Below are positions 43,030 to 53,156 of a stretch of 64,000 nucleotides of DNA, in pieces. Source of the stretch: Pseudomonas delhiensis (lineage in GTDB: Bacteria > Pseudomonadota > Gammaproteobacteria > Pseudomonadales > Pseudomonadaceae). Position 1 is the stretch's first letter. Each line of letters opens with the position of its first letter. The position numbers and the translations under genes are program-made. The notes beneath the pieces were generated by a model that saw only the letters and a list, made by a program, of their open reading frames with translations, had not been told where the DNA came from and did not search any database. The stretch lies in NCBI RefSeq assembly GCF_900187975.1, contig NZ_FZPC01000005.1:124001-188000 (forward strand), in the 5' to 3' direction.

Positions 43030-44340
43030 ATGACCGCACCCTTCGCCATCCGTCGACTCAATGCCGCCGATCCGGACTTCGCGCGTCATCTGGACCATCT
43101 GCTGTCCTGGGAAAGCGTATCCGACGACGCCGTGAACCAGCGCGTGCTGGACATCATCGCCGCCGTGCGCAGCCGCGGCGACGCCGCCCTGGTCGAGTTC
43201 ACCCAGCGCTTCGACGGCCTCGCCGTCAACTCCATGGCCGACCTGATCCTGCCGCGCGAGCGCCTGGAGCTGGCCCTGACGCGCATCACCCCGGCCCAGC
43301 GCGAAGCGCTGGAAACCGCCGCCGAGCGCGTGCGCAGCTACCACGAGAAGCAGAAGCAGGACTCCTGGCGCTACACCGAGGCCGACGGCAGCGTGCTCGG
43401 CCAGCAGGTCACCCCGCTGGACCGCGCCGGCCTGTACGTGCCCGGCGGCAAGGCGTCCTATCCGTCCTCGGTGCTGATGAACGCGATTCCCGCCAAGGTC
43501 GCCGGCGTTTCCGAGGTGGTGATGGTGGTGCCGACGCCGCGTGGCGAGATCAACGAGATCGTCCTGGCCGCCGCCTGCATCGCCGGCGTCGACCGCGTCT
43601 TCACCATCGGCGGCGCCCAGGCCGTGGCCGCGCTGGCCTATGGCACCGAGAGCGTGCCCCAGGTGGACAAGATCGTCGGCCCGGGCAACATCTACGTGGC
43701 CACCGCCAAGCGCCACGTGTTCGGCCAGGTGGGCATCGACATGATCGCCGGCCCCTCGGAGATCCTCGTGGTCTGCGACGGCGGCACCGACCCGGACTGG
43801 ATCGCCATGGACCTGTTCTCCCAGGCCGAGCACGACGAGGACGCCCAGTCGATCCTGGTCAGCCCGGACGCGGCCTTCCTCGACAAGGTCGCCGCCAGCA
43901 TCGAGAAACTGCTGCCGACCATGGAGCGCGCCGAGATCATCCGCACCTCGCTGGGCAACCGCGGCGCGCTGATCCAGGTCGCCGACCAGGCCCAGGCCTG
44001 CCAGGTGGCCAACCGTATCGCCCCGGAGCACCTGGAGCTGTCGGTGGCCGACCCGCAAAGCTGGCTGCCGGGCATCCGCCACGCCGGCGCCATCTTCATG
44101 GGCCGCTACACCGCCGAGGCCCTGGGCGACTACTGCGCAGGCCCGAACCACGTGCTGCCGACCTCCGGCACCGCGCGCTTCTCCTCGCCGCTGGGGGTGT
44201 ACGACTTCCAGAAGCGTTCGTCGATCATCTTCTGCTCGGCCGATGGCGCCTCGGTGCTCGGCAGGACCGCCTCGGTCCTGGCCCGCGGCGAGTCGCTGAC
44301 CGCCCACGCCCGCAGCGCCGAATACCGCATCAAGAACTGA
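43030..44340 (+). CDS. hisD: Histidinol dehydrogenase
   Basis: HisD, 436 residues, the NAD-dependent two-step oxidation of histidinol to histidine. Signature region: [20 protein letters not shown] and A-P-E-H-L-E-L-S, which holds the conserved Glu-His of the zinc active site. The ATG at 43030 follows an AGAGG-like ribosome site. hisC follows 60 bp later. Confidence 0.97.
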   Translation: MTAPFAIRRLNAADPDFARHLDHLLSWESVSDDAVNQRVLDIIAAVRSRGDAALVEFTQRFDGLAVNSMADLILPRERLELALTRITPAQREALETAAERVRSYHEKQKQDSWRYTEADGSVLGQQVTPLDRAGLYVPGGKASYPSSVLMNAIPAKVAGVSEVVMVVPTPRGEINEIVLAAACIAGVDRVFTIGGAQAVAALAYGTESVPQVDKIVGPGNIYVATAKRHVFGQVGIDMIAGPSEILVVCDGGTDPDWIAMDLFSQAEHDEDAQSILVSPDAAFLDKVAASIEKLLPTMERAEIIRTSLGNRGALIQVADQAQACQVANRIAPEHLELSVADPQSWLPGIRHAGAIFMGRYTAEALGDYCAGPNHVLPTSGTARFSSPLGVYDFQKRSSIIFCSADGASVLGRTASVLARGESLTAHARSAEYRIKN

Positions 44341-44400
44341 ACCCGTGCCGCCGCCCCGTGATGGGGCGGCCCCACCACCGCATTCGAGGAGAGAAGGGCG

Positions 44401-45459
44401 ATGAGCAAGTTCTGGAGCCCCTTCGTCAAGGACCTGGTGCCCTACGTGCCGGGCGAACAACCCAAGCTGGCCAAGCTGGTCAAGCTGAACACCAACGAGA
44501 ACCCCTATGGCCCCTCGCCCAAGGCGCTGGCCGCCATGCAGGGCGAGCTGAACGATGCCCTGCGGCTGTACCCGGACCCCAACGCCGACCGCCTGAAGCA
44601 GGCCATCGCCGACTACTACGGCGTGCGCCCGGGCCAGGTGTTCGTCGGCAACGGCTCCGACGAGGTGCTGGCCCACGCCTTCCACGCGCTGTTCCAGCAC
44701 GACGGCCGGCCGCTGCTGTTCCCCGACGTGACCTACAGCTTCTACCCGGTGTACTGCGGTCTCTACGGCATCCCCTTCGAGGCGCTGGCGCTGGACGAGC
44801 GGTTCCAGATCCGCGTCGAAGACTACGCCAGGCCCAACGCCGGCATCATCTTCCCCAACCCCAACGCCCCCACCGGCTGCCTGCTGCCCCTGGAGGCCAT
44901 CGAGCGCCTGCTGCTGGCCAACCCGGACAGCGTGGTGCTGGTGGACGAGGCCTACGTCGACTTCGGCGGCGAGACCGCGATCGCCCTGGTGGAGCGCTAC
45001 CCGAACCTGCTGGTGGCGCAGACCCTGTCCAAGTCGCGCTCCCTGGCCGGGCTGCGCGTCGGCCTGGCGGTCGGCCACGAGGACCTGATCGAGGCCCTGG
45101 AGCGGGTCAAGAACAGCTTCAACTCCTACCCGCTGGACCGCGTGGCCCAGGCCGGCGCCATCGCCGCCTTCGAGGACCGCGAGTACTTCCAGCGCACCTG
45201 CCAGGCGGTGATCGACAGCCGCGAGAAGCTGGTGGGCGAGCTGAGCGGCATGGGCTTCGAGGTGCTGCCCTCGGCGGCCAACTTCATCTTCGCCCGCCAC
45301 CCGCGGCACGACGCCGCCGAGCTGGCCGCCGGCCTGCGCGAGCAGGGCGTGATCGTGCGCCACTTCAGGCAGGAACGCATCGCCCAGTTCCTGCGCATCA
45401 GCATCGGCACCGAGGAGCAGAACCAGGCGCTGCTGGACGCCCTGCGCCCGCGGCTCTGA
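44401..45459 (+). CDS. hisC: Histidinol-phosphate aminotransferase
   Basis: HisC, 352 residues, a PLP enzyme making histidinol phosphate. The PLP lysine is Lys211 in [19 protein letters not shown] and V-D-E-A-Y-V-D-F bind the cofactor. GGAGAG precedes the ATG. It is the last gene of the murA-hisGDC stretch; P. aeruginosa has a second hisC elsewhere. Confidence 0.96.
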   Translation: MSKFWSPFVKDLVPYVPGEQPKLAKLVKLNTNENPYGPSPKALAAMQGELNDALRLYPDPNADRLKQAIADYYGVRPGQVFVGNGSDEVLAHAFHALFQHDGRPLLFPDVTYSFYPVYCGLYGIPFEALALDERFQIRVEDYARPNAGIIFPNPNAPTGCLLPLEAIERLLLANPDSVVLVDEAYVDFGGETAIALVERYPNLLVAQTLSKSRSLAGLRVGLAVGHEDLIEALERVKNSFNSYPLDRVAQAGAIAAFEDREYFQRTCQAVIDSREKLVGELSGMGFEVLPSAANFIFARHPRHDAAELAAGLREQGVIVRHFRQERIAQFLRISIGTEEQNQALLDALRPRL

Positions 45460-45480
45460 GCCTTCCTCGGCAGGAAAGGC

Positions 45481-45505
45481 AACGGCGCCCTCGGGCGCCG
45501 TTCTT
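45481..45505. terminator. Terminator between convergent hisC and algW
   Basis: aacggcgcc-ctc-gggcgccgtt followed by ctt. It is close enough to both stops to serve either strand, though neither T-run is long. Confidence 0.65.
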
Positions 45506-45507
45506 CG

Positions 45508-46668
45508 TCATTGCTGCTGTTGCTGCGCGGGCGGGGCCGGCGGCGGGCGCAGGCCCACTTCGGCCTGCAGGGTGACGTGCTTGCCGTTGCGCAGCACCTG
45601 GATGCTGATCTGCTCGCCCGGCTTGGTGCGCGCCACCTGGTTCATCGCGGTGCGGCCATCGGCGGCCTTCTTGCCGTCGATGTCGAGGATGATGTCGCCC
45701 GGCTGCATGCCGGACTGGGCCGCGGGGCCGTCGCGGTAGACGCCGGCGACCACCACGCCGCCCTGGTCCTGCAGGCCGAAGGACTCGGCCAGCTCCGGCG
45801 TCAGCGGCTGCACCTCGACGCCCAGCCAGCCGCGGATCACCGAGCCGTGCTCGATGATCGACTGCATCACCTCCAGCGCCAGCTTGACCGGGATGGCGAA
45901 GCCGATGCCCTGGGAGCCGCCGGACTTGGAGAAGATGGCGGTATTGATGCCCACCAGGTTGCCGCTGGCGTCCACCAGGGCGCCGCCGGAGTTGCCCGGG
46001 TTGATCGCCGCGTCGGTCTGGATGAAGTCCTCGTAGGTGTTCAGCCCCAACTGGTTGCGGCCGGTGGCGCTGATGATGCCCATGGTCACCGTCTGGCCCA
46101 CGCCGAAGGGGTTGCCGATGGCCAGGCAGACGTCGCCGGTGCGGATGCCGTCGGAACGGCCGAGGGTCATCACCGGCAGGTCCTTGAGGTCGATCTTGAG
46201 CACCGCCAGGTCCGTCTCCGGGTCGCTGCCGACCAGGCGCGCGGTGGTCTCGCGGCCGTCGCGCAGGGCCACGACTATCTGGTCGGCGCCGGCGGTGACG
46301 TGGTTGTTGGTCAGCAGGTAGCCTTCCGGGCTCATGATCACCGCCGAGCCCAGGCTCGACTCCATGCGCTTCTGTTGCGGCAGGTTGTCGCCGAAGAAGC
46401 GGCGGAACAGCGGGTCGTCGAGCATCGAGTTGCCCGGCCGGCTGACCATCTTGGTGGTGTACAGGTTGGCCACGGCCGGGGCGGCGCGGGTCACGGCGTC
46501 GGCATAGGTCCCGGGGCCCTGCTGCAGGCGGCTGAGCAGGGGCGCCTGCTGCAGGTGGACTTCCTGTTCGGGCAGGCCGACCCATTCGGGGTTACGCTGG
46601 ATGATCAGCAGCGCCAGCAAGACGCCGACAAGCGCGGGCCAGCCGAGAAAACGCAGGGCCTTCAGCAT
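45508..46668 (-). CDS. algW: Periplasmic DegS-type protease AlgW
   Basis: AlgW, 386 residues, a membrane-anchored serine protease that starts cleavage of the anti-sigma factor MucA when misfolded outer-membrane proteins bind its PDZ domain, so releasing AlgU. One N-terminal helix, then a trypsin-like domain with the triad in N-N-H-V-T-A-G, D-L-A-V-L-K-I-D and N-P-G-N-S-G-G-A-L, and one PDZ domain. A Pro/Gln-rich tail ends in a Gln run, which is not needed for catalysis. Confidence 0.96.
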   Translation of the reverse strand: MLKALRFLGWPALVGVLLALLIIQRNPEWVGLPEQEVHLQQAPLLSRLQQGPGTYADAVTRAAPAVANLYTTKMVSRPGNSMLDDPLFRRFFGDNLPQQKRMESSLGSAVIMSPEGYLLTNNHVTAGADQIVVALRDGRETTARLVGSDPETDLAVLKIDLKDLPVMTLGRSDGIRTGDVCLAIGNPFGVGQTVTMGIISATGRNQLGLNTYEDFIQTDAAINPGNSGGALVDASGNLVGINTAIFSKSGGSQGIGFAIPVKLALEVMQSIIEHGSVIRGWLGVEVQPLTPELAESFGLQDQGGVVVAGVYRDGPAAQSGMQPGDIILDIDGKKAADGRTAMNQVARTKPGEQISIQVLRNGKHVTLQAEVGLRPPPAPPAQQQQQ

Positions 46669-46783
46669 CGGAGGACGATCCTTGGGGGTTGCTCGGCCTG
46701 GGGAAGGCCGCTAGGGTGGCCGCCATTATACGGGCGGCGTGGCAAGAAAATAGCCGTCTCCCCTAATGCCTGGAGGAAATTCG

Positions 46784-47542
46784 ATGGCGATCGATCTGAC
46801 CGAGCTGGTCGAAGAGGCCGACCGCTACCTGGACGCCGCGCGCATCCAGGACTACTGCCCCAATGGCCTGCAGGTGCAGGGCCGGCCGCAGGTGCGGCGC
46901 ATCGTCAGCGGCGTCACCGCCAGCCAGGCGCTGCTGGACGCGGCGGTGGCCGCGCAGGCCGATGCGGTGCTGGTCCACCATGGCTACTTCTGGAAGGGCG
47001 AGAATCCCTGCGTGGTGGGCATGAAGCAGCGCCGCCTGAAGACCCTGCTGGCCCACGACATCAGCCTGATCGCCTACCACCTGCCGCTGGACCTGCACCC
47101 GCAGGTGGGCAACAACGTGCAGCTGGGGCAACAGCTCGGCCTGCACGTCGAGGGCCCGCTGGAGCCGGGCAACCCGCGCTCCATCGTGTTGCTGGGCGCC
47201 CCCGCGGCGCCCACGGCGCCAGCCGATTTCGCCGCCCACGTGGCCCGGGTGCTGGGCCGCGAGCCGCTGCTGGTGGAAGGCGAGCGGCCGATCCGGCGCA
47301 TCGCCTGGTGCACCGGCGGCGCCCAGGGCTACATCGACCAGGCCATCGCGGCGGGCGTGGATGCCTACCTCACCGGCGAGGTCTCCGAGCAGACGGTGCA
47401 CAGCGCCCGGGAGAACGGCATCACCTTCATCGCCGCCGGCCACCATGCCACAGAGCGCTACGGCGTACAGGCGCTGGGCCGTTACCTGGCCGAGCGCTTC
47501 GGCATCGAGCACCGCTTCATCGACTGCCCGAACCCCGCCTGA
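46784..47542 (+). CDS. Nif3-like dinuclear metal-centre protein
   Basis: A Nif3/YbgI family protein, 252 residues, with metal ligands in V-H-H-G-Y-F-W-K, H-L-P-L-D-L-H and A-G-H-H-A-T-E-R-Y-G. Family members bind a dinuclear metal and have been linked to GTP cyclohydrolase-like or hydrolase activity, but the physiological role is unsettled. The ATG at 46784 has GGAGG in front; the in-frame ATG at 46766 lies upstream of that SD. It is divergent from algW. Confidence 0.9.
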   Translation: MAIDLTELVEEADRYLDAARIQDYCPNGLQVQGRPQVRRIVSGVTASQALLDAAVAAQADAVLVHHGYFWKGENPCVVGMKQRRLKTLLAHDISLIAYHLPLDLHPQVGNNVQLGQQLGLHVEGPLEPGNPRSIVLLGAPAAPTAPADFAAHVARVLGREPLLVEGERPIRRIAWCTGGAQGYIDQAIAAGVDAYLTGEVSEQTVHSARENGITFIAAGHHATERYGVQALGRYLAERFGIEHRFIDCPNPA

Positions 47543-47555
47543 TGCGGCGGGGCAT

Positions 47556-48662
47556 TCAGGGCGTCGAGGCGTAGCGGCGCCGGGCCTGGTCCACGGCCGC
47601 GCCCAGCTGCCAGACCGCCATCGCGTAGTGGGTGCTGTGGTTGTAGCGGGTGATCACGTAGAAGTTCGGCAGGCCGTACCAGTACTGGTAGTTGCGGCCC
47701 ATGTCCAGGCGCAGCAGGCTGGCGCTCTGGTGCTTGCCCAGCGGCGCCTGCGGGCGCAGCCCGGCGGCGCTCAGCGTCTGGATCGGATACTGCGTCTTGA
47801 AGCCATCCTCGAGCCCGCGCGCCTGGCCGCTGGCCGGCACGGCGATGCTGTCGTGGGTGACCCAGCCGTGCTGCTGGAAATAGTTGGCGACGCTGCCGAT
47901 GGCGTCCTGCGGGTCCCACAGGTCGACGTGGCCGTCGCCATCGAAGTCCACCGCGTAGCGGGCGAACGAGGTCGGCATGAACTGGCCGTAGCCCATGGCG
48001 CCGGCGTAGGAACCGCGCAGGGCCAGCGGGTCGTCGCGCTCCTTGCGCGCCAGCAGGAGGAACTGCTCCAGCTCGCCGGTGAAGAAGTCGGCGCGCCGCG
48101 GGTAGTCGAAGGCCAGGGTGGCCAGGGCGTCCATGATCCGCGTCTTGCCCATCACCCGGCCCCAGCGGGTTTCCACGCCGATGATGCCGACGATGATCTC
48201 CGGCGGCACGCCGTAGGTCTTCGAGGCGCGCTCGAGCGCGTCTTCGTACTGGTTCCAGAAGGCCACGCCGTTCTGGATGTTGTCCGGGGTGATGAACTTC
48301 CTGCGGTAGCGCAGCCAGGCGCCATTGGGGCCGCTCGGCGCCTGGTAGGTCGGCGCCTGGCGGTCCATCAGGCGGATCACCCAGTCCAGGCGCTGGGTGC
48401 GGCCCAGCACGTCCTGCAGCTGCTGGCGATCGAAGCCGTGCAGGCTGACCATCCGGTCGACGAAACGCCGCGCGTTCAGGTTGTTGGCGAAGTCGCCGGT
48501 CAGCGGGCTGATCGGCTGCACCGGGTTCGCCGGGGTGTACAGGCGCGTCGTGGTGGGCGCGCCACCCTTTTGCGGGGCGGTTGCCGGCGGCGGCGAGGTG
48601 GGCTTGCTGCTGCAGGCGGCGATCAGGAGGAACAGGGGCAGGAGCGGGGCGATGCGGCGCAT
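47556..48662 (-). CDS. mltB: Membrane-bound lytic murein transglycosylase MltB
   Basis: MltB, 368 residues, an outer-membrane lipoprotein that cuts peptidoglycan glycan strands to 1,6-anhydro products. Lipobox I-A-A-C; the catalytic Glu is in I-G-V-E-T-R-W-G; M-G-Y-G-Q-F-M-P-T-S-F lines the active site. The start at 48662 gives the lipoprotein signal; the open frame to 48920 is a shadow. It converges on the Nif3-family gene. Confidence 0.94.
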   Translation of the reverse strand: MRRIAPLLPLFLLIAACSSKPTSPPPATAPQKGGAPTTTRLYTPANPVQPISPLTGDFANNLNARRFVDRMVSLHGFDRQQLQDVLGRTQRLDWVIRLMDRQAPTYQAPSGPNGAWLRYRRKFITPDNIQNGVAFWNQYEDALERASKTYGVPPEIIVGIIGVETRWGRVMGKTRIMDALATLAFDYPRRADFFTGELEQFLLLARKERDDPLALRGSYAGAMGYGQFMPTSFARYAVDFDGDGHVDLWDPQDAIGSVANYFQQHGWVTHDSIAVPASGQARGLEDGFKTQYPIQTLSAAGLRPQAPLGKHQSASLLRLDMGRNYQYWYGLPNFYVITRYNHSTHYAMAVWQLGAAVDQARRRYASTP

Positions 48663-49040
48663 GGGAAATCTGCTGGGGCGTCGGGAATGAGGAATAGGGT
48701 AGCTCAGATGGGGGCGCTTACCGGGGCCTACTCTAGCGGAGGGCGGGATGCGCTTCCTCCTGAATCTGTTTCCGGGCCCGGGGCGGGTGGCGGCTTTGTG
48801 GGTGAAGGGCTGTTCGTCGGAGAGGCGGGCGCCTGTGGATATCTCGTTTCCCGCGGCGCGCCCCATCCACCCGGCCAAGCCTGGGGCCTTAGTCTCCTGG
48901 GCCCTGGCGCGCTCTGACAAGTGGCTATATGGGTATATTCTTTCGGTATAAGTAGGCTCCCGGTTAGAGTCTGGCGTTGTGGTAGAGTGCGCCCTCGTCT
49001 ACGGCCCGAAGGCCGTCCATAAGCAATTCCGTGAGTAGCC
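48663..49040. promoter_or_regulatory. mltB-cysD divergent intergenic region
   Basis: 378 bp without a convincing gene. The stretch 48916-48955 is unusually AT-rich for this genome (ggctatatgggtatattc and cggtataag) and lies about 90 bp before cysD. It is a likely promoter and CysB-type activator region for the sulfate-assimilation genes, by analogy with other pseudomonads. No terminator or repeat was seen. Confidence 0.45.
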
Positions 49041-49958
49041 ATGGTCGACAAACTGACGCATCTGAAACAGCTGGAGGCGGAAAGCATCCACATCATCCGC
49101 GAGGTGGCCGCCGAGTTCGACAACCCGGTGATGCTGTACTCGATCGGCAAGGACAGCGCCGTGATGCTGCATCTGGCGCGCAAGGCCTTCTTTCCCGGCA
49201 AGCTGCCGTTCCCGGTGATGCACGTCGACACCCGCTGGAAATTCCAGGAGATGTACCGCTTCCGCGACAAGATGGTCGAGGAGATGGGCCTGGACCTGAT
49301 CACCCACATCAACCCCGATGGCGTGGCCCAGGACATCAACCCCTTCACCCACGGCAGCGCCAAGCACACCGACATCATGAAGACCGAAGGGCTCAAGCAG
49401 GCGCTCGACAAGTACGGCTTCGACGCCGCTTTCGGTGGCGCCCGCCGCGACGAGGAGAAGTCCCGCGCCAAGGAGCGCGTCTACTCCTTCCGTGACAGCA
49501 AGCACCGCTGGGACCCGAAGAACCAGCGCCCGGAGCTGTGGAACGTCTACAACGGCAAGGTGAAGAAGGGCGAGTCGATCCGCGTCTTCCCGCTGTCCAA
49601 CTGGACCGAGCTGGACATCTGGCAATACATCTACCTGGAACAGATCCCGATCGTCCCGCTGTACTTCGCCGCCGAGCGCGAAGTGATCGAGATGAACGGC
49701 GCGCTGATCATGATCGACGACGAGCGCATCCTCGAGCACCTCAGCGATGAACAGAAGGCCAGCATCCAGAAGAAGATGGTGCGCTTCCGCACCCTGGGCT
49801 GCTACCCGCTGACCGGCGCGGTGGAATCCACCGCCACCACGCTGCCGGAAATCATCCAGGAAATGCTGCTGACGCGCACTTCCGAACGCCAGGGCCGGGT
49901 CATCGACCACGACCAGGCAGGTTCGATGGAAGAAAAGAAACGTCAGGGGTATTTCTGA
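49041..49958 (+). CDS. cysD: Sulfate adenylyltransferase subunit 2
   Basis: CysD, 305 residues, the catalytic ATP-sulfurylase subunit that makes APS. It is a PP-loop enzyme with the modified loop [11 protein letters not shown] and [14 protein letters not shown]. It normally lies directly beside cysN, whose GTPase drives the reaction; here the two are 452 bp apart with another gene between them (see 50016-50357). It probably still shares a promoter with cysNC. Confidence 0.97.
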   Translation: MVDKLTHLKQLEAESIHIIREVAAEFDNPVMLYSIGKDSAVMLHLARKAFFPGKLPFPVMHVDTRWKFQEMYRFRDKMVEEMGLDLITHINPDGVAQDINPFTHGSAKHTDIMKTEGLKQALDKYGFDAAFGGARRDEEKSRAKERVYSFRDSKHRWDPKNQRPELWNVYNGKVKKGESIRVFPLSNWTELDIWQYIYLEQIPIVPLYFAAEREVIEMNGALIMIDDERILEHLSDEQKASIQKKMVRFRTLGCYPLTGAVESTATTLPEIIQEMLLTRTSERQGRVIDHDQAGSMEEKKRQGYF

Positions 49959-49963
49959 CGAAA

Positions 49964-50404
49964 GGCTGCAAGCTGCAAGCGGCAGGCTGCAAGTAAAAGC
50001 AGGAGGCTTTCGAGAGTGGATTTTGAAAGACTCGAGGTTTGGCAGCGTGCCAAGCGCCTGGCGGTAGAGGTGTACAGGGCGATGGAGGGATGTCGCGATC
50101 TGGGATTCAAGGACCAGATCACACGATCCGCGCTTTCGATACCGAGCAATATCGCCGAGGGCATGGAGAGGGAAAGCGATCGGGAGAAATGTCGCTTTCT
50201 CTGGATTGCCAAAGGTTCCTGCGGTGAGTTGAGGACCCAGGCAATGATTGGCATCGAGATTGGTTATGTCGCCGAGCCGCTTGCAACTGGATGGATTAAA
50301 GAAACCCGTGAGCTGTCGCGCATGCTGCATGGGTTGATCAGCAAAATTTCTGACTAGCTGTGAACTGACAGGCTTGCCGCTTGAAGCTTACAGCTTGGAG
50401 CTCG
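49964..50404 (+). mobile_element. Repeat-flanked insertion between cysD and cysNC
   Basis: Left flank (49964-49993) is a run of gctgcaagc and gcggcaggc units. Right flank (50369-50404) contains aggcttgccgcttgaagc and ttacagcttgg, an imperfect inverted copy. Between them sits one gene with its own ribosome binding site and clearly lower GC than its neighbours. No transposase and no clear target-site duplication were seen, so the mobility mechanism is unknown. Confidence 0.55.
50016..50357 (+). CDS. Four-helix-bundle protein (23S rRNA intervening-sequence/Avd-like family)
   Basis: A 113-residue protein of the four-helix-bundle family that includes ORFs from 23S rRNA intervening sequences and the Avd accessory of diversity-generating retroelements. 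Typical features: F-E-R-L-E-V-W-Q-R-A-K-R-L, F-K-D-Q-I-T-R-S-A-L-S-I-P-S-N-I-A-E-G-M-E-R and G-S-C-G-E-L-R-T-Q. GTG start with AGGAGG nine bases upstream. Base composition and codon use (ttt, gat, ttg, aga) differ from the GC-rich neighbours, indicating transfer. No reverse transcriptase or rRNA lies nearby, so it is an orphan member. Function unknown; nucleic-acid binding is plausible. Confidence 0.85.
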   Translation: MDFERLEVWQRAKRLAVEVYRAMEGCRDLGFKDQITRSALSIPSNIAEGMERESDREKCRFLWIAKGSCGELRTQAMIGIEIGYVAEPLATGWIKETRELSRMLHGLISKISD

Positions 50405-50410
50405 AATGAA

Positions 50411-52312
50411 ATGAGTCACCAATCCGATCTGATCAGCGAGGACATCCTCGCCTACCTGGCCCAGCACGAGCGTAAAGAGCTGCTGCGCTTCCTCACCTGC
50501 GGCAACGTCGATGATGGCAAGAGCACCCTGATCGGGCGCTTGCTGCACGACTCCAAGATGATCTACGAGGATCACCTGGAGGCCATCACCCGCGATTCGA
50601 AGAAAGTCGGCACCACCGGCGACGACGTCGACCTGGCGCTGCTGGTGGACGGCCTGCAGGCCGAGCGCGAGCAGGGCATCACCATCGACGTGGCGTACCG
50701 CTACTTCAGCACCGCCAAGCGCAAGTTCATCATCGCCGACACCCCCGGCCACGAGCAGTACACCCGCAACATGGCCACCGGCGCGTCCACCTGCGACCTG
50801 GCCATCATCCTGATCGACGCCCGCTACGGCGTGCAGACCCAGACCCGCCGGCACAGCTTCATCGCCTCCCTGCTGGGCATCAAGCACATCGTCGTCGCCA
50901 TCAACAAGATGGACCTGAAGGACTTCGACCAGGGCGTCTTCGAGCAGATCAAGGCCGACTACCTGCAGTTCGCCGGGAAGATCGAGCTGAAGGCCAGCTC
51001 GCTGCACTTCGTTCCCATGTCGGCGCTCAAGGGCGACAACGTGGTCAACAAGTCCGAGCGTTCGCCCTGGTACACCGGCCAGTCGCTGATGGAGATCCTC
51101 GAGACCGTCGAGATCGCCGGCGACCGCAACCTGGACGACATGCGCTTCCCGGTGCAGTACGTCAACCGCCCGAACCTGAACTTCCGCGGCTTCGCCGGCA
51201 CCCTGGCCAGCGGCATCGTGCGCAAGGGCGACGAGGTCGTAGCGCTGCCGTCGGGCAAGGGCAGCAAGGTCAAGTCCATCGTCACCTTCGAAGGCGAGCT
51301 GGAACACGCCGGCCCGGGCCAGGCCATCACCCTGACCCTGGAAGACGAGATCGACGTCTCCCGTGGCGACATGCTGGTGCATGCGGACAACCGCCCGCAG
51401 GTCACCGACGGCTTCGACGCCATGCTCGTGTGGATGGCCGAGGAGCCCATGCTCCCGGGCAAGAAATACGACATCAAGCGCGCCACCAGCTACGTGCCGG
51501 GATCGATCCCGAGCATCACCCACAAGGTGGACGTGAACACCCTGGAAGAGACCGCCGCCAGCGAACTCAAGCTCAACGAGATCGCCCGCGTGAAGGTCAG
51601 CCTGGATGCGCCCATCGCCCTCGACGGCTATGCGCAGAACCGCACCACCGGCGCCTTCATCGTCATCGACCGGCTGACCAACGGCACCGTCGGCGCCGGC
51701 ATGATCATCGCCGCGCCGCCAGCCGGCCAGAGCCATGCCGGCCACCACGGCCAGGGCGCCCACGTGAGCCGCGAGGAGCGCTCCGCGCGCTTCGGCCAGC
51801 AGCCGGCCACGGTGCTGTTCAGCGGCCTCTCCGGCGCCGGCAAGAGCACCCTGGCCTACGCCCTGGAACGCAAGCTGTTCGACATGGGCCGGGCGGTCTA
51901 CGTGCTGGATGGCCAGAACCTGCGCCACGACCTGAACAAGGGCCTGCCCCAGGACCGCGCCGGGCGCACCGAGAACTGGCTGCGCACCGCCCACGTCGCC
52001 AGGCAGTTCAACGAGGCCGGGCTGATCAGCCTGTGCGCCTTCGTCGCGCCCAGCGCCGAAGGCCGCGAGCAGGCCAGGGCGCTGATCGGCGACGAGCGCC
52101 TGATCACCGTCTACGTCCAGGCATCGCCGCAGGTCTGCCGCGAGCGCGACCCGCAGGGCCTGTACGCGGCCGGCCAGGACAACATCCCCGGCGAGTCCTT
52201 CCCCTACGACGTGCCGCTGGATGCCGACCTGGTGATCGACACCCACCACCAGTCGGTGGAAGAGGGCGTCAAGGCGGTCCTCGACCTGCTGCGCCAGCGC
52301 GGCGCGATCTGA
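50411..52312 (+). CDS. cysN: Bifunctional sulfate adenylyltransferase subunit 1 / APS kinase CysNC
   Basis: CysN-CysC fusion, 633 residues. The N-terminal EF-Tu-like GTPase ([21 protein letters not shown]) powers APS formation with CysD; the C-terminal APS kinase (Walker [10 protein letters not shown], residues 472-480, then D-G-Q-N-L-R-H-D-L) phosphorylates APS to PAPS. The fusion is normal for Pseudomonas. The ATG at 50411 starts M-S-H-Q-S; it lies just after the right flank of the inserted unit, so its native upstream region has been replaced. Confidence 0.96.
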   Translation: MSHQSDLISEDILAYLAQHERKELLRFLTCGNVDDGKSTLIGRLLHDSKMIYEDHLEAITRDSKKVGTTGDDVDLALLVDGLQAEREQGITIDVAYRYFSTAKRKFIIADTPGHEQYTRNMATGASTCDLAIILIDARYGVQTQTRRHSFIASLLGIKHIVVAINKMDLKDFDQGVFEQIKADYLQFAGKIELKASSLHFVPMSALKGDNVVNKSERSPWYTGQSLMEILETVEIAGDRNLDDMRFPVQYVNRPNLNFRGFAGTLASGIVRKGDEVVALPSGKGSKVKSIVTFEGELEHAGPGQAITLTLEDEIDVSRGDMLVHADNRPQVTDGFDAMLVWMAEEPMLPGKKYDIKRATSYVPGSIPSITHKVDVNTLEETAASELKLNEIARVKVSLDAPIALDGYAQNRTTGAFIVIDRLTNGTVGAGMIIAAPPAGQSHAGHHGQGAHVSREERSARFGQQPATVLFSGLSGAGKSTLAYALERKLFDMGRAVYVLDGQNLRHDLNKGLPQDRAGRTENWLRTAHVARQFNEAGLISLCAFVAPSAEGREQARALIGDERLITVYVQASPQVCRERDPQGLYAAGQDNIPGESFPYDVPLDADLVIDTHHQSVEEGVKAVLDLLRQRGAI

Positions 52313-52328
52313 TCGCGACAGCGTTGTG

Positions 52329-52362
52329 AAAAGCCCCGCCTAGGCGGGGTTTTTTCTTTTTT
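52329..52362 (+). terminator. Rho-independent terminator of cysNC
   Basis: agccccgcc-ta-ggcggggt followed by a long T-rich tract, 16 bp after the stop. Confidence 0.9.
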
Positions 52363-52364
52363 GT

Positions 52365-52649
52365 GTAGGCGCGAGCTTGCTCGCGAAGGGGGCTGCCGAG
52401 GACTTTAGGTGCCGGGCTTTAGAGCGCCCTCTCCCCAGCCCTCTCCCTGAAGGGAGAGGGGGCCTGTCCGTGCCGAGAGGAGGAATGGTTTCAGTCGGAA
52501 ACCAACGGTGTTGCCGGCTGACTCCAGAATATCCAAGCACACCGAACGGTCCCCTCTCCCTTCAGGGAGAGGGTTAGGGAGAGGGGCTCTTCGGGGCGAA
52601 CACCAGGCACCAGCCGATAAACACCCTTCGCGAGCAAGCTCGCTCCTAC
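52365..52649. repeat. ~285-bp composite repeat bounded by inverted REPs (copy 2)
   Basis: Same architecture as 25955-26253. Left REP gtaggcgcgagcttgctcgc (52365 on), a ctctccctgaagggagag block with spacer ccgtgccgagaggagg, then aatggtttcag, a second ctctcccttcagggagag block preceded by acaccgaacggt, and right REP ttcgcgagcaagctcgctcc (to 52649). The two copies are highly similar over their length. It fills most of the 400-bp cysNC-yhcB gap; no gene is present. Confidence 0.85.
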
Positions 52650-52670
52650 GAAAGCCTGTTTCCAGACATG

Positions 52671-52697
52671 AAAAAACCCCGCCATGGCGGGGTTTTT
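52671..52697. terminator. Bidirectional terminator after yhcB
   Basis: aaaaaaccccgcc-at-ggcggggttttt, a near-perfect palindrome with A- and T-runs on both sides, 15 bp past the yhcB stop on the minus strand. Confidence 0.9.
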
Positions 52698-52712
52698 CCG
52701 GGCGCTGCGGGC

Positions 52713-53156
52713 TCAGAGCTTGCGCTTGAGGCCGTAGGTCTCGTCCAGGGTGCCGGGGCCTTCGCCGGTCTTCGGCGCGTAGTCCTTCGGCGCCTCCTGG
52801 CTGGCCGGCGGGGTCAGGCGCTCGCGGCGCTCGGGGTAGCTGTCCTCGGCGTGCAGGGCGGCCAGCAGGCGCTGCTTGGTCTGCTCGTCCAGGGCCAGGC
52901 GCTCGGCGCTCTCGGACAGGTGTTCCTGGACGTCCTGGTAGCTCTGGGTGAGCTTCTTCACCAGGCTGGCGGTGGTGTTGAAGTGCGTCACCACCTCGCG
53001 CTGGTAACTGTCGAAGCGTTCCTGCAGGTCATCGACCTGGCGTTGCATGCGGTTGGGCGCGGCGCCGGGCAGCAGGCGGGCGATCAGGAAGCCGACAGCG
53101 GCCCCGACGAGCAGAGCGATGACCGGGACCAACCAGGTGGTGAGGGACTGTTCCAC
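52713..53156 (-). CDS. yhcB: YhcB-like inner-membrane protein (DUF1043)
   Basis: A 147-residue bitopic membrane protein of the DUF1043/YhcB family, which links cell division and envelope growth. One N-terminal helix (W-L-V-P-V-I-A-L-L-V-G-A-A-V-G-F-L-I-A) is followed by a coiled coil (about residues 35-85) and a charged, Pro-rich tail ending Y-G-L-K-R-K-L. The start is GTG at 53156, with GAGGAAGG upstream. Confidence 0.9.
   Translation of the reverse strand: MEQSLTTWLVPVIALLVGAAVGFLIARLLPGAAPNRMQRQVDDLQERFDSYQREVVTHFNTTASLVKKLTQSYQDVQEHLSESAERLALDEQTKQRLLAALHAEDSYPERRERLTPPASQEAPKDYAPKTGEGPGTLDETYGLKRKL

Noticed and set aside
48748-48951. 67-codon plus-strand open frame upstream of cysD
   Set aside because: No ribosome site, no similarity recognised, overlaps the AT-rich promoter region.
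50016-50357. Diversity-generating retroelement accessory (avd)
   Set aside because: Fold family matches, but no reverse transcriptase, template repeat or variable target gene lies in the window.
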